A DNA stretch of 64,000 bases from Bacillota bacterium. Lineage in GTDB: Bacteria; Bacillota; Clostridia; Lachnospirales; Lachnospiraceae. Both the position numbers and the translations under genes were made by a program. Position 1 is the first letter of the stretch, and each line of letters starts with the position of its first letter. The notes beneath the pieces are model-generated. The model made no database searches and had not been told where the DNA came from. It worked only from the letters and a program-made list of their open reading frames with translations. The DNA lies in the NCBI GenBank assembly GCA_023411215.1, contig JAEYOY010000070.1, positions 124,001-188,000 on the forward strand. The letters run 5' to 3'. Below, piece after piece: positions 8,535 to 17,744 of this stretch.

Positions 8535-9785
8535 TTACTTCACACCACCAGTTGTCACAGCTACGATTGTGATAGATAGAAGAAATAAGACGGTGCCTAC
8601 AAAAATCGTCTGAAGCAATAAGACAGCTGATTTACCGGAGGCACTGATGCATTCGATGAAGCGTTTATCCGAGATAGGCTGAAGCACTGCACTTCCGATT
8701 TTAAAGATCGCGGTTACAACTAACAGCTTCATAAATGGAATAGCGACAATAGTAATCAGAACAATTAAGCCTGCTACTCCGATGGCATTCTTTAAAAGGA
8801 CTCCGGCACTAAGAATTGTCTGTGTCACTCCTCCCAACGCATCTCCGATTCCAGGAATTGCTTCGGATGCCTTAATCAATGTGGATCTCTTCACCTGATC
8901 CACCACCGGTACGATCAATCCCTGAATTGCATTGAAACCGATTACTGCTGCCAGCATACTTTTTAATATCCAACCGATAGCAGTGGCTAATAAGTCAGAC
9001 AACTTAGACAACATGTCCTCCTTTGATAGATTGTTCGCCAATACAATCACCAGATAGAAGTTTATCATCGGTATTATGACTCTTATTATAATAAAGTCCA
9101 CTAATGTAATAAGCATTAGTGCCGCTTCATAATACATTATTGAAGTAGCTGTCCCAGAGGTAAACGCTACGGACATAAAATATGTGGGTACCAAGGCACG
9201 CATGAAGTCCAATATGGAGCTTATGGTAGTGGCGGCGATACGGGAAGCAGTAATGAAAGAGCCGATTAACAGACCGAACAGCAATAGATAGGTTACATAA
9301 TAACCTGTCTCCGACACCTGATTATTCTTAAAGGCCATGGATAGATTCGTAAATAAGGCTGCGATTAAAGCAATTGTCATCAGACTACCAAAGGTACTTA
9401 GGTTACCCTTAATCTCACCCTTAATGGAAGCAACCAGCTCATCGGCGACTGCAATCAGGGAAAAGGGCTTCTCACCACTGACCAGCTTGCCAACATAGGC
9501 CCCGAAATCAAATTCATTATTACTACCCATGACATCCTTAATCACCTCTTGTATCTCTGAATAATCAATATCCTGGGAAGCATATATCTCAGTTAAATTT
9601 GTGTTCTCTTCCTTTATGCTTGATACCACCACATTTGTATTTGGATTTGTATATGGATTTCCCTCATTTGTATCAGAATATGCCTGCACATTTACTCCCT
9701 TATTCATAGCGTAAAGGAGAATGACAAAGAAAATCAGGGCAGCTATCCTTCGGACTCTTTTGTTTATTCTGATCATGTTAACCAT
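8535..9785 (-). CDS. spoIIIAE: Stage III sporulation protein AE
   Basis: 416 aa from ATG 9783-9785 (MVNMIRINKR), chosen because GAGGTG lies 7 nt upstream; the open frame reaches 9812. Polytopic mother-cell membrane protein of the SpoIIIA channel complex. Seen: an N-terminal signal-like helix (IAALIFFVILLYAM), a hydrophilic extracytoplasmic segment with DYSEIQEVIKDVM, then many hydrophobic helices with the conserved FMRALVPTYFMSVAF and the internal IKASEAIPGIGDALGG. The C-terminus is hydrophobic. Confidence 0.94.
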   Translation of the reverse strand: MVNMIRINKRVRRIAALIFFVILLYAMNKGVNVQAYSDTNEGNPYTNPNTNVVVSSIKEENTNLTEIYASQDIDYSEIQEVIKDVMGSNNEFDFGAYVGKLVSGEKPFSLIAVADELVASIKGEIKGNLSTFGSLMTIALIAALFTNLSMAFKNNQVSETGYYVTYLLLFGLLIGSFITASRIAATTISSILDFMRALVPTYFMSVAFTSGTATSIMYYEAALMLITLVDFIIIRVIIPMINFYLVIVLANNLSKEDMLSKLSDLLATAIGWILKSMLAAVIGFNAIQGLIVPVVDQVKRSTLIKASEAIPGIGDALGGVTQTILSAGVLLKNAIGVAGLIVLITIVAIPFMKLLVVTAIFKIGSAVLQPISDKRFIECISASGKSAVLLLQTIFVGTVLFLLSITIVAVTTGGVK

Positions 9786-9808
9786 CCAAAAGCACCTCAT
9801 TTCCTTAA

Positions 9809-10204
9809 TCAAGCTGTTAATAGGTTATCTATTGTTTCCAGAATAGCCAGCATAATCGGCATACTAATGGCAAGAATTGTCAGTTTTCCTACCAGCTCAA
9901 TCTGCTCGGCGATTGCCGAATACCCGGTATCCTTACAGAGGGAGGAAGCTATCTCTGTTACATAGGTAATCCCTATAATCTTAATCAGTATTGTGACATA
10001 GGACTTATTCATCCGGATATAGCCCTGCAGCTGGTCAATGGCATCGAAGATCACCTCTAACTTACTGATTCCCCACATTATGATAAGAATACAAGCCCCG
10101 ATACTGATATACAGAGAATACTCTTCCTTACCTTTTTTAAAAATGATTGCCAGAACGATGGCAGCTAGTCCAACAACAGCAATTCGTATCATAGTAACAA
10201 CCAT
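9809..10204 (-). CDS. spoIIIAD: Stage III sporulation protein AD
   Basis: 131 aa. Small membrane protein of the SpoIIIA complex with four hydrophobic segments, including IRIAVVGLAAIVLAIIF, YISIGACILIIMWGIS, SYVTILIKIIGITYVTEIAS and LVGKLTILAISMPIMLAILE, the last being the most conserved part. The start is uncertain: ATG 10204 has AAAGG very close, and ATG 10192 (MIRIAVVG) lies 12 nt from the same site. The gene is spaced 23 bp from spoIIIAE. Confidence 0.93.
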   Translation of the reverse strand: MVVTMIRIAVVGLAAIVLAIIFKKGKEEYSLYISIGACILIIMWGISKLEVIFDAIDQLQGYIRMNKSYVTILIKIIGITYVTEIASSLCKDTGYSAIAEQIELVGKLTILAISMPIMLAILETIDNLLTA

Positions 10205-10286
10205 GCCTTTCTCAAATCTGTAGACATAATGCTAAGAATCCTCCCACATTTTGGCTACATAAGTCCGCAACCAGCCCCTGTCACAG

Positions 10287-10484
10287 CTAGACAATATTAA
10301 AAAGCTGCTTTATCGTTATAAACAATTCCGTTATATGAGGTAACAGCCACATAAGAACCAGAACAAGCCCTGCCAAACTGGTAAGGAAAGCCAAGTCATC
10401 CCTGTTTGATTGCTTTAATATTTGATTTAATACGGACACCAGTATCCCGACCAGTGCAATTCTTAATATTAAATATACATCCAT
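10287..10484 (-). CDS. spoIIIAC: Stage III sporulation protein AC
   Basis: 65 aa from ATG 10482-10484 (MDVYLILRIA) with GGAG 6 nt upstream; an ATG at 10496 is in frame but has no ribosome site. Two transmembrane helices separated by NQILKQSNRDDLAF, a characteristic SpoIIIAC turn, and the ending HITELFITIKQLFNIV. SpoIIIAC and AD resemble small membrane subunits of secretion systems and work with AE in the mother-cell membrane. Confidence 0.93.
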   Translation of the reverse strand: MDVYLILRIALVGILVSVLNQILKQSNRDDLAFLTSLAGLVLVLMWLLPHITELFITIKQLFNIV

Positions 10485-10584
10485 AGGTTTCTCCATTTAG
10501 GCGCTGAGCGCAATCTTTTATTATTTGAATGAAATGAACCATACTCTTCAAGTTAATCCTTAATCTACAATAATCCTTTCTGCT

Positions 10585-10648
10585 ACCATGACTTCGCAGA
10601 TTTGGACCCTTTGAAGTGTGAATGATGCTTTTCCATAATTCACACAAA
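10585..10648 (-). repeat. Dispersed intergenic repeat family B, hairpin part
   Basis: Minus strand GTGTGAATTATGGAAAAGC followed by ATCATTCACAC: an 11-bp hairpin nearly identical to that at 33.4 kb, where the loop is also GAAAAGC. It occupies the 150-bp gap between spoIIIAB and spoIIIAC, which is tight in Bacillus. Confidence 0.5.
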
Positions 10649-10651
10649 ACC

Positions 10652-11176
10652 TTAGATCATAATTATGGAGATAAATACTCCTGCCATAATACCTAAGCTA
10701 TTGTATAGGTAGGCTCTTTCCTTCGCTGTCTTGGACAGCTCTGCAAGCTCATCCTCTAATTGGGTCAGGTACAGCTCAAAGGTGTTCATCTGCATATCCT
10801 TATCCAGATAGCCCAGATTTTCTCCAAAGGATATGAGCTGTGCCTTATCCTTCTTTGATAACGAGGTATTTACCAGTTCCAGTTCTACCGCTGCCTTCCA
10901 TATCTGTGTGAAGGTCTGTCCTGATAATTCCTGTAGCTTGTTACTGGTATATTGAAAAAAGGAGCAGAAGCTTCCCTTATACCTCCTTGCCAGAACACTG
11001 ATCGCTTCCGGAAGAGGTGTATTCGCATAGCGGATATCTCCCTTCAAAAGTCCGATTAATTTCTTCAACTCCTTCAGATCCTCAATCCGATTCTTCATCT
11101 CAGTACTGAAGAAGAAACCGATCCCGGAAGAGGATGCAATGACCAGAATACAACCAATGATTTTTAAGATATTCAC
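10652..11176 (-). CDS. spoIIIAB: Stage III sporulation protein AB
   Basis: 174 aa starting at GTG 11174-11176, with AGGAGG 10 nt upstream. SpoIIIAB has type II secretion GspF-like helices. Seen: N-terminal membrane helix (IIGCILVIASSSGIGFFF), cytoplasmic helices with RIEDLKELKKLIGLLKGDI and YANTPLPEAI, LGYLDKDMQMNTFELYL, and a C-terminal membrane helix (NSLGIMAGVFISIIMI). These are family-typical positions. It follows spoIIIAA with a 21-bp gap. Confidence 0.94.
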   Translation of the reverse strand: MNILKIIGCILVIASSSGIGFFFSTEMKNRIEDLKELKKLIGLLKGDIRYANTPLPEAISVLARRYKGSFCSFFQYTSNKLQELSGQTFTQIWKAAVELELVNTSLSKKDKAQLISFGENLGYLDKDMQMNTFELYLTQLEDELAELSKTAKERAYLYNSLGIMAGVFISIIMI

Positions 11177-11197
11177 GACGGATTGTCCTCCTTTCTC

Positions 11198-12163
11198 CTA
11201 CACCTTACCTGAGCAATACAATCTCTTCCATTGCATATCATAAATCTCCTCGACATGACCGATTCCTCTGACGTTGCTTAGAATGATATAACGTTCAAAT
11301 AGTCTCTTCTCAATTAATTCACCTAAGGTAGGCTTATTTTTGATATCCTCTAGTGAACTTCCGTGAACCGTGGCAATCAGCTTGCACCCACAGCCGATGA
11401 CATAATCGATGGCTTCCAACTCCTCCTTGGAACCAAGCTCATCTACCGCAATAACCTGTGGAGACATGGATCTAATAAGCATCAGCATACCTTTTGCCTT
11501 AGGGCAACAGTCCAGAATATCCGTCCTGATCCCCAGTTCATTCTGAGGAGTTCCCATATAGCAAGCCCCTATCTCCGAACGTTCATCGACTACCCCGATG
11601 GACATACCTGCCATTAAATCACTTCCATCTGACAGCTGGCGTATGACATCTCTAAGTAGAGTTGTCTTTCCGCACCTTGGCGGCGATATAATCAACGTAT
11701 GATAGATCCCCTTACTCTGTTGGTTAATGAGATAGGGAAGTACCCTGTCTGCACAGCCTTTTACCTGATGGGCAAGACGCACATTGATAAAGGAAATGTG
11801 CTTCATTCCCTTTATGGCATCCTCTTCAATGATAATCTTACCTGCAATCCCAATTCGGTGTCCTCCATTGATGGTGATAAAGCCCTGTTTTATCTCCTCC
11901 TCAAAAGCATAAAGAGAATAATTACTGATATATTCCATGGTCTCCCGAATCTCATTTCTGGTGATGACAATAGCCTTCGAAGGATTATTCACCAGCTTGG
12001 CCTCCTCCGAGATAAAGGATTCCTGATTACTATAAATAATCAAAAGAGGTGCATTAATACGAAGACGTATCTCTTGCAGCTTATCAAAATCAATGGTCAA
12101 TTTACCAAAAATCGTCCTAAGCTTCAGTGATAATATTTTCAACAGCTCGTCTTTTGTGCTCAT
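11198..12163 (-). CDS. spoIIIAA: Stage III sporulation protein AA, secretion-type ATPase
   Basis: 321 aa; ATG 12163 follows GGGGGGAG. AAA-type ATPase related to type II/IV secretion ATPases that powers the SpoIIIA channel. Visible: Walker A SPPRCGKTTLLRD about residues 170-182, Walker B-like VIAVDELGSKEELEAI, the preceding GIAGKI and RLAHQVKGCAD segments, and a C-terminal LFERYIILSNVRGIG. First gene of the eight-gene operon; divergent from aroE across a 244-bp spacer. Confidence 0.96.
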   Translation of the reverse strand: MSTKDELLKILSLKLRTIFGKLTIDFDKLQEIRLRINAPLLIIYSNQESFISEEAKLVNNPSKAIVITRNEIRETMEYISNYSLYAFEEEIKQGFITINGGHRIGIAGKIIIEEDAIKGMKHISFINVRLAHQVKGCADRVLPYLINQQSKGIYHTLIISPPRCGKTTLLRDVIRQLSDGSDLMAGMSIGVVDERSEIGACYMGTPQNELGIRTDILDCCPKAKGMLMLIRSMSPQVIAVDELGSKEELEAIDYVIGCGCKLIATVHGSSLEDIKNKPTLGELIEKRLFERYIILSNVRGIGHVEEIYDMQWKRLYCSGKV

Positions 12164-12268
12164 ATTGCTCCCCCCTATCCTAATTCGTCGATGGCTTATC
12201 CACCTACTATTTAAAACAAGATATTCCCAGGAGAATAAAAATATTACTGTGAGATGATTAGAAATGTC

Positions 12269-12296
12269 TTGTATATTTTTATCTTCTATATTATTC
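12269..12296 (-). promoter_or_regulatory. Weak candidate sigma-E promoter for spoIIIA
   Basis: Minus strand GAATAAT (12290-12296), 13-bp spacer, ATATACAA (12269-12276), resembling the sigma-E pattern of an ATA-containing -35 and CATACA-like -10. It lies about 100 bp before spoIIIAA. spoIIIA is sigma-E controlled in Bacillus; the match here is by eye only. Confidence 0.3.
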
Positions 12297-12407
12297 TGAT
12301 AAACAAGATGAATGCGGAAGTATTACCTGAGACGTGGAGAAAACGATCTGTTTGATTAATAATTAACAGCATAAGAAAATTTCAGATAAGAAAATGAGGT
12401 GTTAACA

Positions 12408-13178
12408 ATGCGATACGGCTTGATTGGAGAGAAGCTGGGACACAGCTATTCGAAGGTGATTCATGAGAAAATTGCGGATTATACGTATGATCTGCTTCCC
12501 TTAACCGGGGAAGAATTCAAAGACTTTATGAGCAAGAAGGATTTTACAGCAATTAATGTTACGATTCCTTATAAGCAGGCTGTCATCCCTTATCTGGATG
12601 AGCTGGATCCCCTTGCGAAGGAGATCGGTGCTGTGAATACCATTGTCAATCATGGTGGTCACTACATCGGTTATAATACGGACTTCTTCGGCTTTCAGTA
12701 TATGCTGGAACACAATGGTATCCAGGTTAAGGATAAGAAATGTCTGATTCTGGGTAGTGGCGGCACCTCTCATACTGTTGCCTCGGTCTTCAAACACTTA
12801 GGCGCTTCACAGGTCCTTATTATTAGCAGACAGACTACCAATACCACCATCTCCTATGAAGAATGCTACGCCAAGCATACCGATGCTCCGGTAATCGCTA
12901 ATACCACGCCACAAGGGATGTATCCGAATATGGATGCCTCCCCTATAGACCTGACTACCTTTACCGGTTGTGAGGCTGTTGTCGATGCTATATTTAATCC
13001 TCTGGAGACAAAGCTTACCCAACAGGCAAAACAGCTTGGAAAGAAGGGAGTAACAGGGCTTGAGATGTTAGTCGCTCAGGCAAAGCAGGCAATTGAATAT
13101 TTTCTTGATATTAAGCTGGAAGACCGGGTGATAGAGGATACTTATCGATATCTGCTTGAGGTTATTGCAAGCAAGTAA
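12408..13178 (+). CDS. aroE: Shikimate dehydrogenase
   Basis: 256 aa from ATG 12408 with GAGGTG upstream; the in-frame GTG at 12399 is rejected because it is part of that site. AroE reduces 3-dehydroshikimate with NADPH. Motifs: GLIGEKLGHSYSKVIHE at the substrate domain, NVTIPYKQAVIPYLDEL with the catalytic Lys, EIGAVNTI, then the nucleotide-binding LILGSGGTSHTV, and GLEMLVAQAKQAIEYF near the C-terminus. The enzyme is slightly shorter than typical (270-290 aa). It lies away from aroK/aroQ (22-23 kb) and on the other strand. Confidence 0.93.
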   Translation: MRYGLIGEKLGHSYSKVIHEKIADYTYDLLPLTGEEFKDFMSKKDFTAINVTIPYKQAVIPYLDELDPLAKEIGAVNTIVNHGGHYIGYNTDFFGFQYMLEHNGIQVKDKKCLILGSGGTSHTVASVFKHLGASQVLIISRQTTNTTISYEECYAKHTDAPVIANTTPQGMYPNMDASPIDLTTFTGCEAVVDAIFNPLETKLTQQAKQLGKKGVTGLEMLVAQAKQAIEYFLDIKLEDRVIEDTYRYLLEVIASK

Positions 13179-13241
13179 TCCTCTGGGAAGAGGACATCGT
13201 CCATGAAGCTTCCCTCTTCTTGATATGACCTGTAATTTGTA

Positions 13242-13790
13242 CTAGCTGAAATAATCCTTGAGATAGTAATATTGATGATGTGACCTTCCCAGTAGATCAA
13301 CCCATGATAACTCAATTCGAAAATCACCAAAGAAGTCATAGAGCCTTGCATCCGTCATACCCTCGGAATAGATATCAATTCCGTCAAATATGTGATAACC
13401 GTTGTCGGTTGCAGAGTAACTACCTAAGAATCTGAACTCTCCTTCCTTGTTATTCCGAAACTGTTCCTCCATTAGGTATCCGCCAAGATTTTCATAATTA
13501 ATATCCAGGTTTCTTGTGATAAGGAACGGTCGACTTAACTTCAGCTCTACTGTGAAGAATCTACAATTCTCTCTTGTCTTCTTTTCGGTAGGTATCCCAT
13601 CATTATTCTGAATAAATATCTTGAAATCCTTTTCTGTCACTGCCTGTATATCAGCCATAACGTATAATCGAGGCGCAGCAAAGGTCGAAAGATAGAATAC
13701 AAGCAGCAAAACCCCTACAGTTAATATAAACAGTCTCCTTTTGCCTTTGTTATGTAAAATTATTTCTATCTTTTTCAAAGATTCCTTCAT
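13242..13790 (-). CDS. Membrane-anchored protein of unknown function
   Basis: 182 aa, not recognised. A basic N-terminus (HNKGKRR) leads into one hydrophobic helix (LFILTVGVLLLVFYLSTFAA), followed by an extracytoplasmic domain of about 140 residues rich in aromatic residues, with FFGDFRIELSWVDLLGRS and a Tyr-rich end. Start uncertain: ATG 13790 touches an AGAGG with almost no spacer, and a TTG four codons later follows AAGGA. No partner is obvious; aroE converges from the other side. Confidence 0.6.
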   Translation of the reverse strand: MKESLKKIEIILHNKGKRRLFILTVGVLLLVFYLSTFAAPRLYVMADIQAVTEKDFKIFIQNNDGIPTEKKTRENCRFFTVELKLSRPFLITRNLDINYENLGGYLMEEQFRNNKEGEFRFLGSYSATDNGYHIFDGIDIYSEGMTDARLYDFFGDFRIELSWVDLLGRSHHQYYYLKDYFS

Positions 13791-13954
13791 CCTCTAATCT
13801 ATCTTCCCTTCTACCAATTAGGGTACTTCGTAAAATATATATTTATATATGACACTTTACAAGAGACTTCAATTTCAAGCGACTAAACGCTTTCTATATC
13901 ATTTTTTCTAGTAATCACTTATTCATTCTTTTAAGCCAGTGCAATTTAATCATA

Positions 13955-14416
13955 TTAATTTATTAATTCGATATTTCCATCCTTGCCATCTACTAAAAAT
14001 TCATACTTTTCATTATCACTCAAAATTAAATGTCCAGACCATGTCCCTGTGTCTGTTACAATCCCATCCAAAAAGACCATTTCTACGGAATAGCCTTTAG
14101 CATTTATATTATAGGCCTTAGCAATTTCAACTACTCCAAGCTTTGCAGCGTCCTGTACAATAATCTCACCATTTTGTGGTCGTGCGCTGCCTTTTAGTAG
14201 AATGGTATATTCATCTTCTTCAATTGTTTCTATTTGGGACTCATCAAATACCATTGCGTTTTCTGTATCTCCCTCATTATGTGAAACCTCTGTACTTTGT
14301 TCGTTCTGTTTACTTTTGATATCATTCTTAGTAATAATAGCAAGGATTGTGCTAGCTATTATTATAACGATTAAAAAGGTACCAATTAGCATGATAGAAT
14401 GTTTAGATCTCTTCAT
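13955..14416 (-). CDS. Membrane-anchored small protein of unknown function
   Basis: 153 aa, not recognised. ATG 14416 follows GGAGGG. A single N-terminal membrane helix (IMLIGTFLIVIIIASTILAI) precedes a polar Gln/Ser/Glu linker and a compact beta-rich domain ending in HLILSDNEKYEFLVDGKDG. The same topology as the gene after it (13242-13790), but no sequence similarity is apparent. Could be a lipoprotein-like or envelope protein; no Cys lipobox is seen. Confidence 0.6.
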   Translation of the reverse strand: MKRSKHSIMLIGTFLIVIIIASTILAIITKNDIKSKQNEQSTEVSHNEGDTENAMVFDESQIETIEEDEYTILLKGSARPQNGEIIVQDAAKLGVVEIAKAYNINAKGYSVEMVFLDGIVTDTGTWSGHLILSDNEKYEFLVDGKDGNIELIN

Positions 14417-14591
14417 TTGAATTTAACCCTCCTCAGAATTAAGCACAATTTATTATTAATGATAATCTATTCTTCCAAATATTTCAATTGCTATTTTGGG
14501 AAATGTGCTAACAATTCCACCATACCTTAATACTCAATGCATATCCTATATGATTTTAAAATGTAATCAATGCCCCATTGAACTTTTCAAC

Positions 14592-14634
14592 AAAAACATA
14601 ATTCCCCGGGAAACTTTGTTTTCCGGGGAATTAT
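14592..14634 (-). terminator. Intrinsic terminator of the DUF1697 gene
   Basis: Minus strand TAATTCCCCGG (14624-14634) pairs with CCGGGGAATTA (14599-14609) around a short loop, followed by TGTTTTTG. It starts 7 bp past the DUF1697 stop. Confidence 0.8.
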
Positions 14635-14640
14635 ACCATA

Positions 14641-15189
14641 TCATTTCTTATGTATCTTTTTCATAATATCATAAATTTTACGGGTGGTATTCACATTTCT
14701 TACGGTCATATTTTTATATAAGCTTGTCCCAATTAGTTTTTGTAACCCACTTTTGGTGACATCCTTCCTATCAATTGCCCATAAAACGGCTCCCGGTGCG
14801 AAGATCACGGTATCAATCTGAGGCTTTGCTTTTAATTCCTCCGATAATGTATCCTTATTCATTTCCTCCGCTAGGAATAACACATCACTTTTCATGCCAT
14901 TATCATTTTTCCAGTCATCAGGCAGATATTTCATCATATCGGTATAATCATTAAAACTACGAATTAGTACTTTTATGTCCAGCTGAAAATCTTCATAAAT
15001 CGCATTTTGCAGGAGTATTTGTAAAGCTTCCTTTGAGTACTTCTTATTGGAAAATATCACATTACCGGAATTGATATAAGTGATCACCGATTCCATCCCA
15101 GCTCGCTCAAAGGTTTCCTTTAACAGCTTCATATCGATTTTATTATTACCGCCAACATTGATGCCTCTCAGTAGAGCAGTATAAACCAT
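14641..15189 (-). CDS. DUF1697 domain protein
   Basis: 182 aa. The family opening is clear: MVYTALLRGINVGGNNKIDM, then LKETFERAGMESVITYINSG and NVIFSN. DUF1697 proteins are widespread cytosolic proteins with no settled function. Start ATG 15189 has AGGAT upstream. Single-gene unit with its own terminator. It lies in the accessory stretch between efp and spoIIIA. Confidence 0.88.
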   Translation of the reverse strand: MVYTALLRGINVGGNNKIDMKLLKETFERAGMESVITYINSGNVIFSNKKYSKEALQILLQNAIYEDFQLDIKVLIRSFNDYTDMMKYLPDDWKNDNGMKSDVLFLAEEMNKDTLSEELKAKPQIDTVIFAPGAVLWAIDRKDVTKSGLQKLIGTSLYKNMTVRNVNTTRKIYDIMKKIHKK

Positions 15190-15251
15190 ACGCTTATCCT
15201 CCGATTTTTCATGCTAATCCTACATGCTGCCAAAGCACCGCGAATGTGTAC

Positions 15252-15298
15252 GGCAGCACAAACTTACCGGTTGAAATATTTGTGATTTTCAATCTAAT
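15252..15298 (-). repeat. Dispersed intergenic repeat family A, copy 1
   Basis: Plus strand reads GGCAGCACAAACTTACCGG followed by TTGAAATATTTGTGATTTTCAA and TCTAAT. The TTGAAA...TTTTCAA part forms a hairpin, and the GCAGCACAAA block recurs at 26.68 and 56.52 kb. Confidence 0.55.
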
Positions 15299-15459
15299 AC
15301 ACCAAATTAATCATAATGCCGTTTAAATGATATTCGCTTAGAAACACAACTCACTCATCAGAATCACATCATAATACCCATATAAGAACAATCGGATATA
15401 GAGTCAATTCTATCGTGTAGGAGATCAATTACTTGTCATGAAGAAAGAGGATTCTATGA

Positions 15460-15993
15460 TTATTCTTTAATGACTTGATAATGCAGCTCCACAAATTGAT
15501 TGTAACGATTTACATCGATTAATGACAAATGTGTATGAAAATCATTATTTTTAAATAGTGGGATACCACTACCTAATACTTTCGGTGCAATCGTAATGAT
15601 AATCTCATCTACAAATTTTTCTTTGATAAAAGTTTCTAGTAAATCTCCGCCACCAACAAGCCAAATATTTTTACCATCTCTATTCTTTAGGTTTTTTGTG
15701 AATTGGATAATGTCATCATGAACAAATGTTACATATTCGTTAGCATCCCTTTTCGTTCTGGAGAAGACATAGCACTCCTTGCCTTTATATGGGAAGTCAC
15801 CTTTTTCATGGTCTATTATCCAATCATATGTAATTCGTCCGACTAAAATAGTATCCACGGTACTATAAAACTTAGAATAACCATTATCTCCATCACCTTC
15901 GACTGATAATAACCAATCCAGATTGTGTTCGTTAGTAGCGATATACCCATCCAAACTTGTAGCAATATATAAAACCAACTTACGCTTACTCAT
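15460..15993 (-). CDS. Dihydrofolate reductase-like (RibD C-terminal domain) protein
   Basis: 177 aa with GGAGGG before ATG 15993. The fold signature is LVLYIATSLDGYIATNEHN at the start, TILVGRITYDWI in the middle, and IWLVGGGDLLETFIKEKFVDEI with VLGSGIPLF towards the end. This family is related to the reductase half of RibD and to DHFR; isolated copies are common and their substrates are not known. It is not a folA orthologue by sequence pattern. Single gene in the accessory stretch. Confidence 0.88.
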   Translation of the reverse strand: MSKRKLVLYIATSLDGYIATNEHNLDWLLSVEGDGDNGYSKFYSTVDTILVGRITYDWIIDHEKGDFPYKGKECYVFSRTKRDANEYVTFVHDDIIQFTKNLKNRDGKNIWLVGGGDLLETFIKEKFVDEIIITIAPKVLGSGIPLFKNNDFHTHLSLIDVNRYNQFVELHYQVIKE

Positions 15994-16034
15994 TAATCAA
16001 CCCTCCTATTCTATTTGTCTCTACTCATTCAATA

Positions 16035-16595
16035 TTACTCGTAAACAAAACACTTCGTAACATGATCATTAACCATACCTGTAGCCTGCATGAATGCATA
16101 AATTATAGTCGAACCAACAAACTTAAAGCCCATCTTTTTCAAGTCTTTGCTTATCTTATCGGAGAGCGGGGTGCTAACGGGTATATTATCGAGTTTCTCC
16201 CAATGACCTATAATAGGCTCATAATCCACATACTGCCATATAAATTTATCAAAGCTCCCGTATTCTTCTATGACTCTTAAAAATACCTTGGCATTGCTCA
16301 CAGCCGCATTGATTTTTAGACGATTTCTTATTATTTTCTCGTTTGCCAGGAGCTCCTGAATTTTTGCATCGTCATAAAGGGCTACCTTTTTAGGATCAAA
16401 TTGATCAAAAGCCTCTCTAAATGCTTCTCTCTTATTAAGCACGGTTATCCAAGTAAGTCCTGCCTGCATACCTTCTAGAATAAGCATTTCAAACAGTTTG
16501 ACATCATCATGTACAGGCCGTCCCCATTCTTTGTCATGATAATCAATGTATATCGGGGTATTTCCTGCCCAAGAGCATCTTATTTTTTCATTCAT
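16035..16595 (-). CDS. tag: DNA-3-methyladenine glycosylase I
   Basis: 186 aa from ATG 16593-16595 (MNEKIRCSWAG), supported by GGAGG at 16605-16609; the open frame reaches 16694 but the extension is unconserved. The enzyme excises N3-methyladenine from DNA. Conserved RCSWAG, YIDYHDKEWGRP, LEGMQAGLTWITVLNKREAF, and the C-terminal metal site FMQATGMVNDHVTKCF provide the Zn ligands (Cys and His at both ends). Length equals the family standard. Confidence 0.95.
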   Translation of the reverse strand: MNEKIRCSWAGNTPIYIDYHDKEWGRPVHDDVKLFEMLILEGMQAGLTWITVLNKREAFREAFDQFDPKKVALYDDAKIQELLANEKIIRNRLKINAAVSNAKVFLRVIEEYGSFDKFIWQYVDYEPIIGHWEKLDNIPVSTPLSDKISKDLKKMGFKFVGSTIIYAFMQATGMVNDHVTKCFVYE

Positions 16596-16794
16596 GAAGC
16601 CTGTCCTCCAATCGAAATCGAAAAGTTTATCTAATTTCTCTAACATATCATAATAAACTTGACTACATAATGTCATATTATAAAACAGGAACACTATTCT
16701 GTTCCAATATTTCGCATTATTGTTTCACTGCCTGCGAAGCTTCAAGCGATCTTTGACAATCTCTAAATGATTATTCCAAAATACTTATTACTCG

Positions 16795-17514
16795 CTAAAA
16801 GTATGGATCTCCTTTTTTATTATTGTTTGAATGTTTAAAGGATAATAAAGGATTTCTAGGAAGAGGATTTATTTGTTTTTGCAAAGCTTTTAATTCCTCG
16901 ATCCATTCATTTCTATGGTCTTCTTTATTATCTATTATCATTTCATTACCAAAAACAATTCGTGTCTTATCGGTCATAGACGGTTGTTCCAGAAATACGG
17001 GTAATATTGTCTTTCCGGTTAAGTATGACAAACTAAATATTCCCTTAGATATCCTATCAACACTGTTATAATTTATATCCGATATCGTCCCCTGTGGAAA
17101 TATCAGTACATGCTTTGGTGAGGCTACATTTCTTAAATATCTTGATAAATTGATAAGTACCTTTGTCATATCCCCAGGTGACTTTCTATCTACTCCTATT
17201 AAATCGTAATATTTAGAGATAAATGCCATTAGTCTTTCATTTTCTACCCATTCTTTTTTTGATAATATTCTTATGTTATCATGTAATAATCCTAAAATTA
17301 TTGCGTCAAAATCACTTAGATGGTTCGATGCGATAATATAATCTTTTCTATCTAAATCAGGCATATTATATAATTCTACATTAAACAATTTATAGATACC
17401 CTTTTTCAATTCTCCTTTAATCGTGATATCTATCCCTAAATCAATAAGCCTTTGTAGAATTACATTCAAATATTCCGGCGCTTTTTCTCCGCTGAAACTC
17501 AAATAATTATTCAT
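16795..17514 (-). CDS. 1-acyl-glycerol-3-phosphate acyltransferase-like (PlsC family)
   Basis: 239 aa; ATG 17514 after GGGAGGG. The acyltransferase HX4D motif appears in IIASNHLSDFDAIILG and the second motif in LIFPQGTISD, a variant of FPEGTRS. Such enzymes transfer an acyl chain to lysophosphatidate in membrane lipid synthesis, but paralogues use other acceptors. Gln replaces the usual Glu in the FPEG motif, which is worth noting. It is unlinked to other lipid genes here. Confidence 0.82.
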   Translation of the reverse strand: MNNYLSFSGEKAPEYLNVILQRLIDLGIDITIKGELKKGIYKLFNVELYNMPDLDRKDYIIASNHLSDFDAIILGLLHDNIRILSKKEWVENERLMAFISKYYDLIGVDRKSPGDMTKVLINLSRYLRNVASPKHVLIFPQGTISDINYNSVDRISKGIFSLSYLTGKTILPVFLEQPSMTDKTRIVFGNEMIIDNKEDHRNEWIEELKALQKQINPLPRNPLLSFKHSNNNKKGDPYF

Positions 17515-17606
17515 AAATCGAACCCTCCCAGCCTTAATATAGTATACATTAATAAGTCAGTCATGTTGAAGATAATGATCTTACGCTATCTATTATTATA
17601 AAACAT

Positions 17607-17650
17607 AAAAAATCGCAATCCAAGGAGAAATTTATCTCCCGGGATTGCGC
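17607..17650 (-). terminator. Intrinsic terminator
   Basis: Minus strand GCGCAATCC...GGATTGCG with an inner GGGAGA/TCTCC stem, followed by ATTTTTTATG. It lies about 95 bp past the stop of the Cys-rich gene. A related GCGCAATCC hairpin terminates efp. Confidence 0.8.
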
Positions 17651-17744
17651 TATAATATCAAACGTATTGCACGTGCCATGCATCGCAGTCATAGCCATCG
17701 CGCTGGTGCATAGCGTTCAAATCGCACGTTCAACAAAATTCATC

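Noticed and set aside
10396..10647. Minus-strand frame between spoIIIAC and spoIIIAB
   Set aside because: It covers the family B hairpin and the start of spoIIIAC in another frame; composition is not protein-like.
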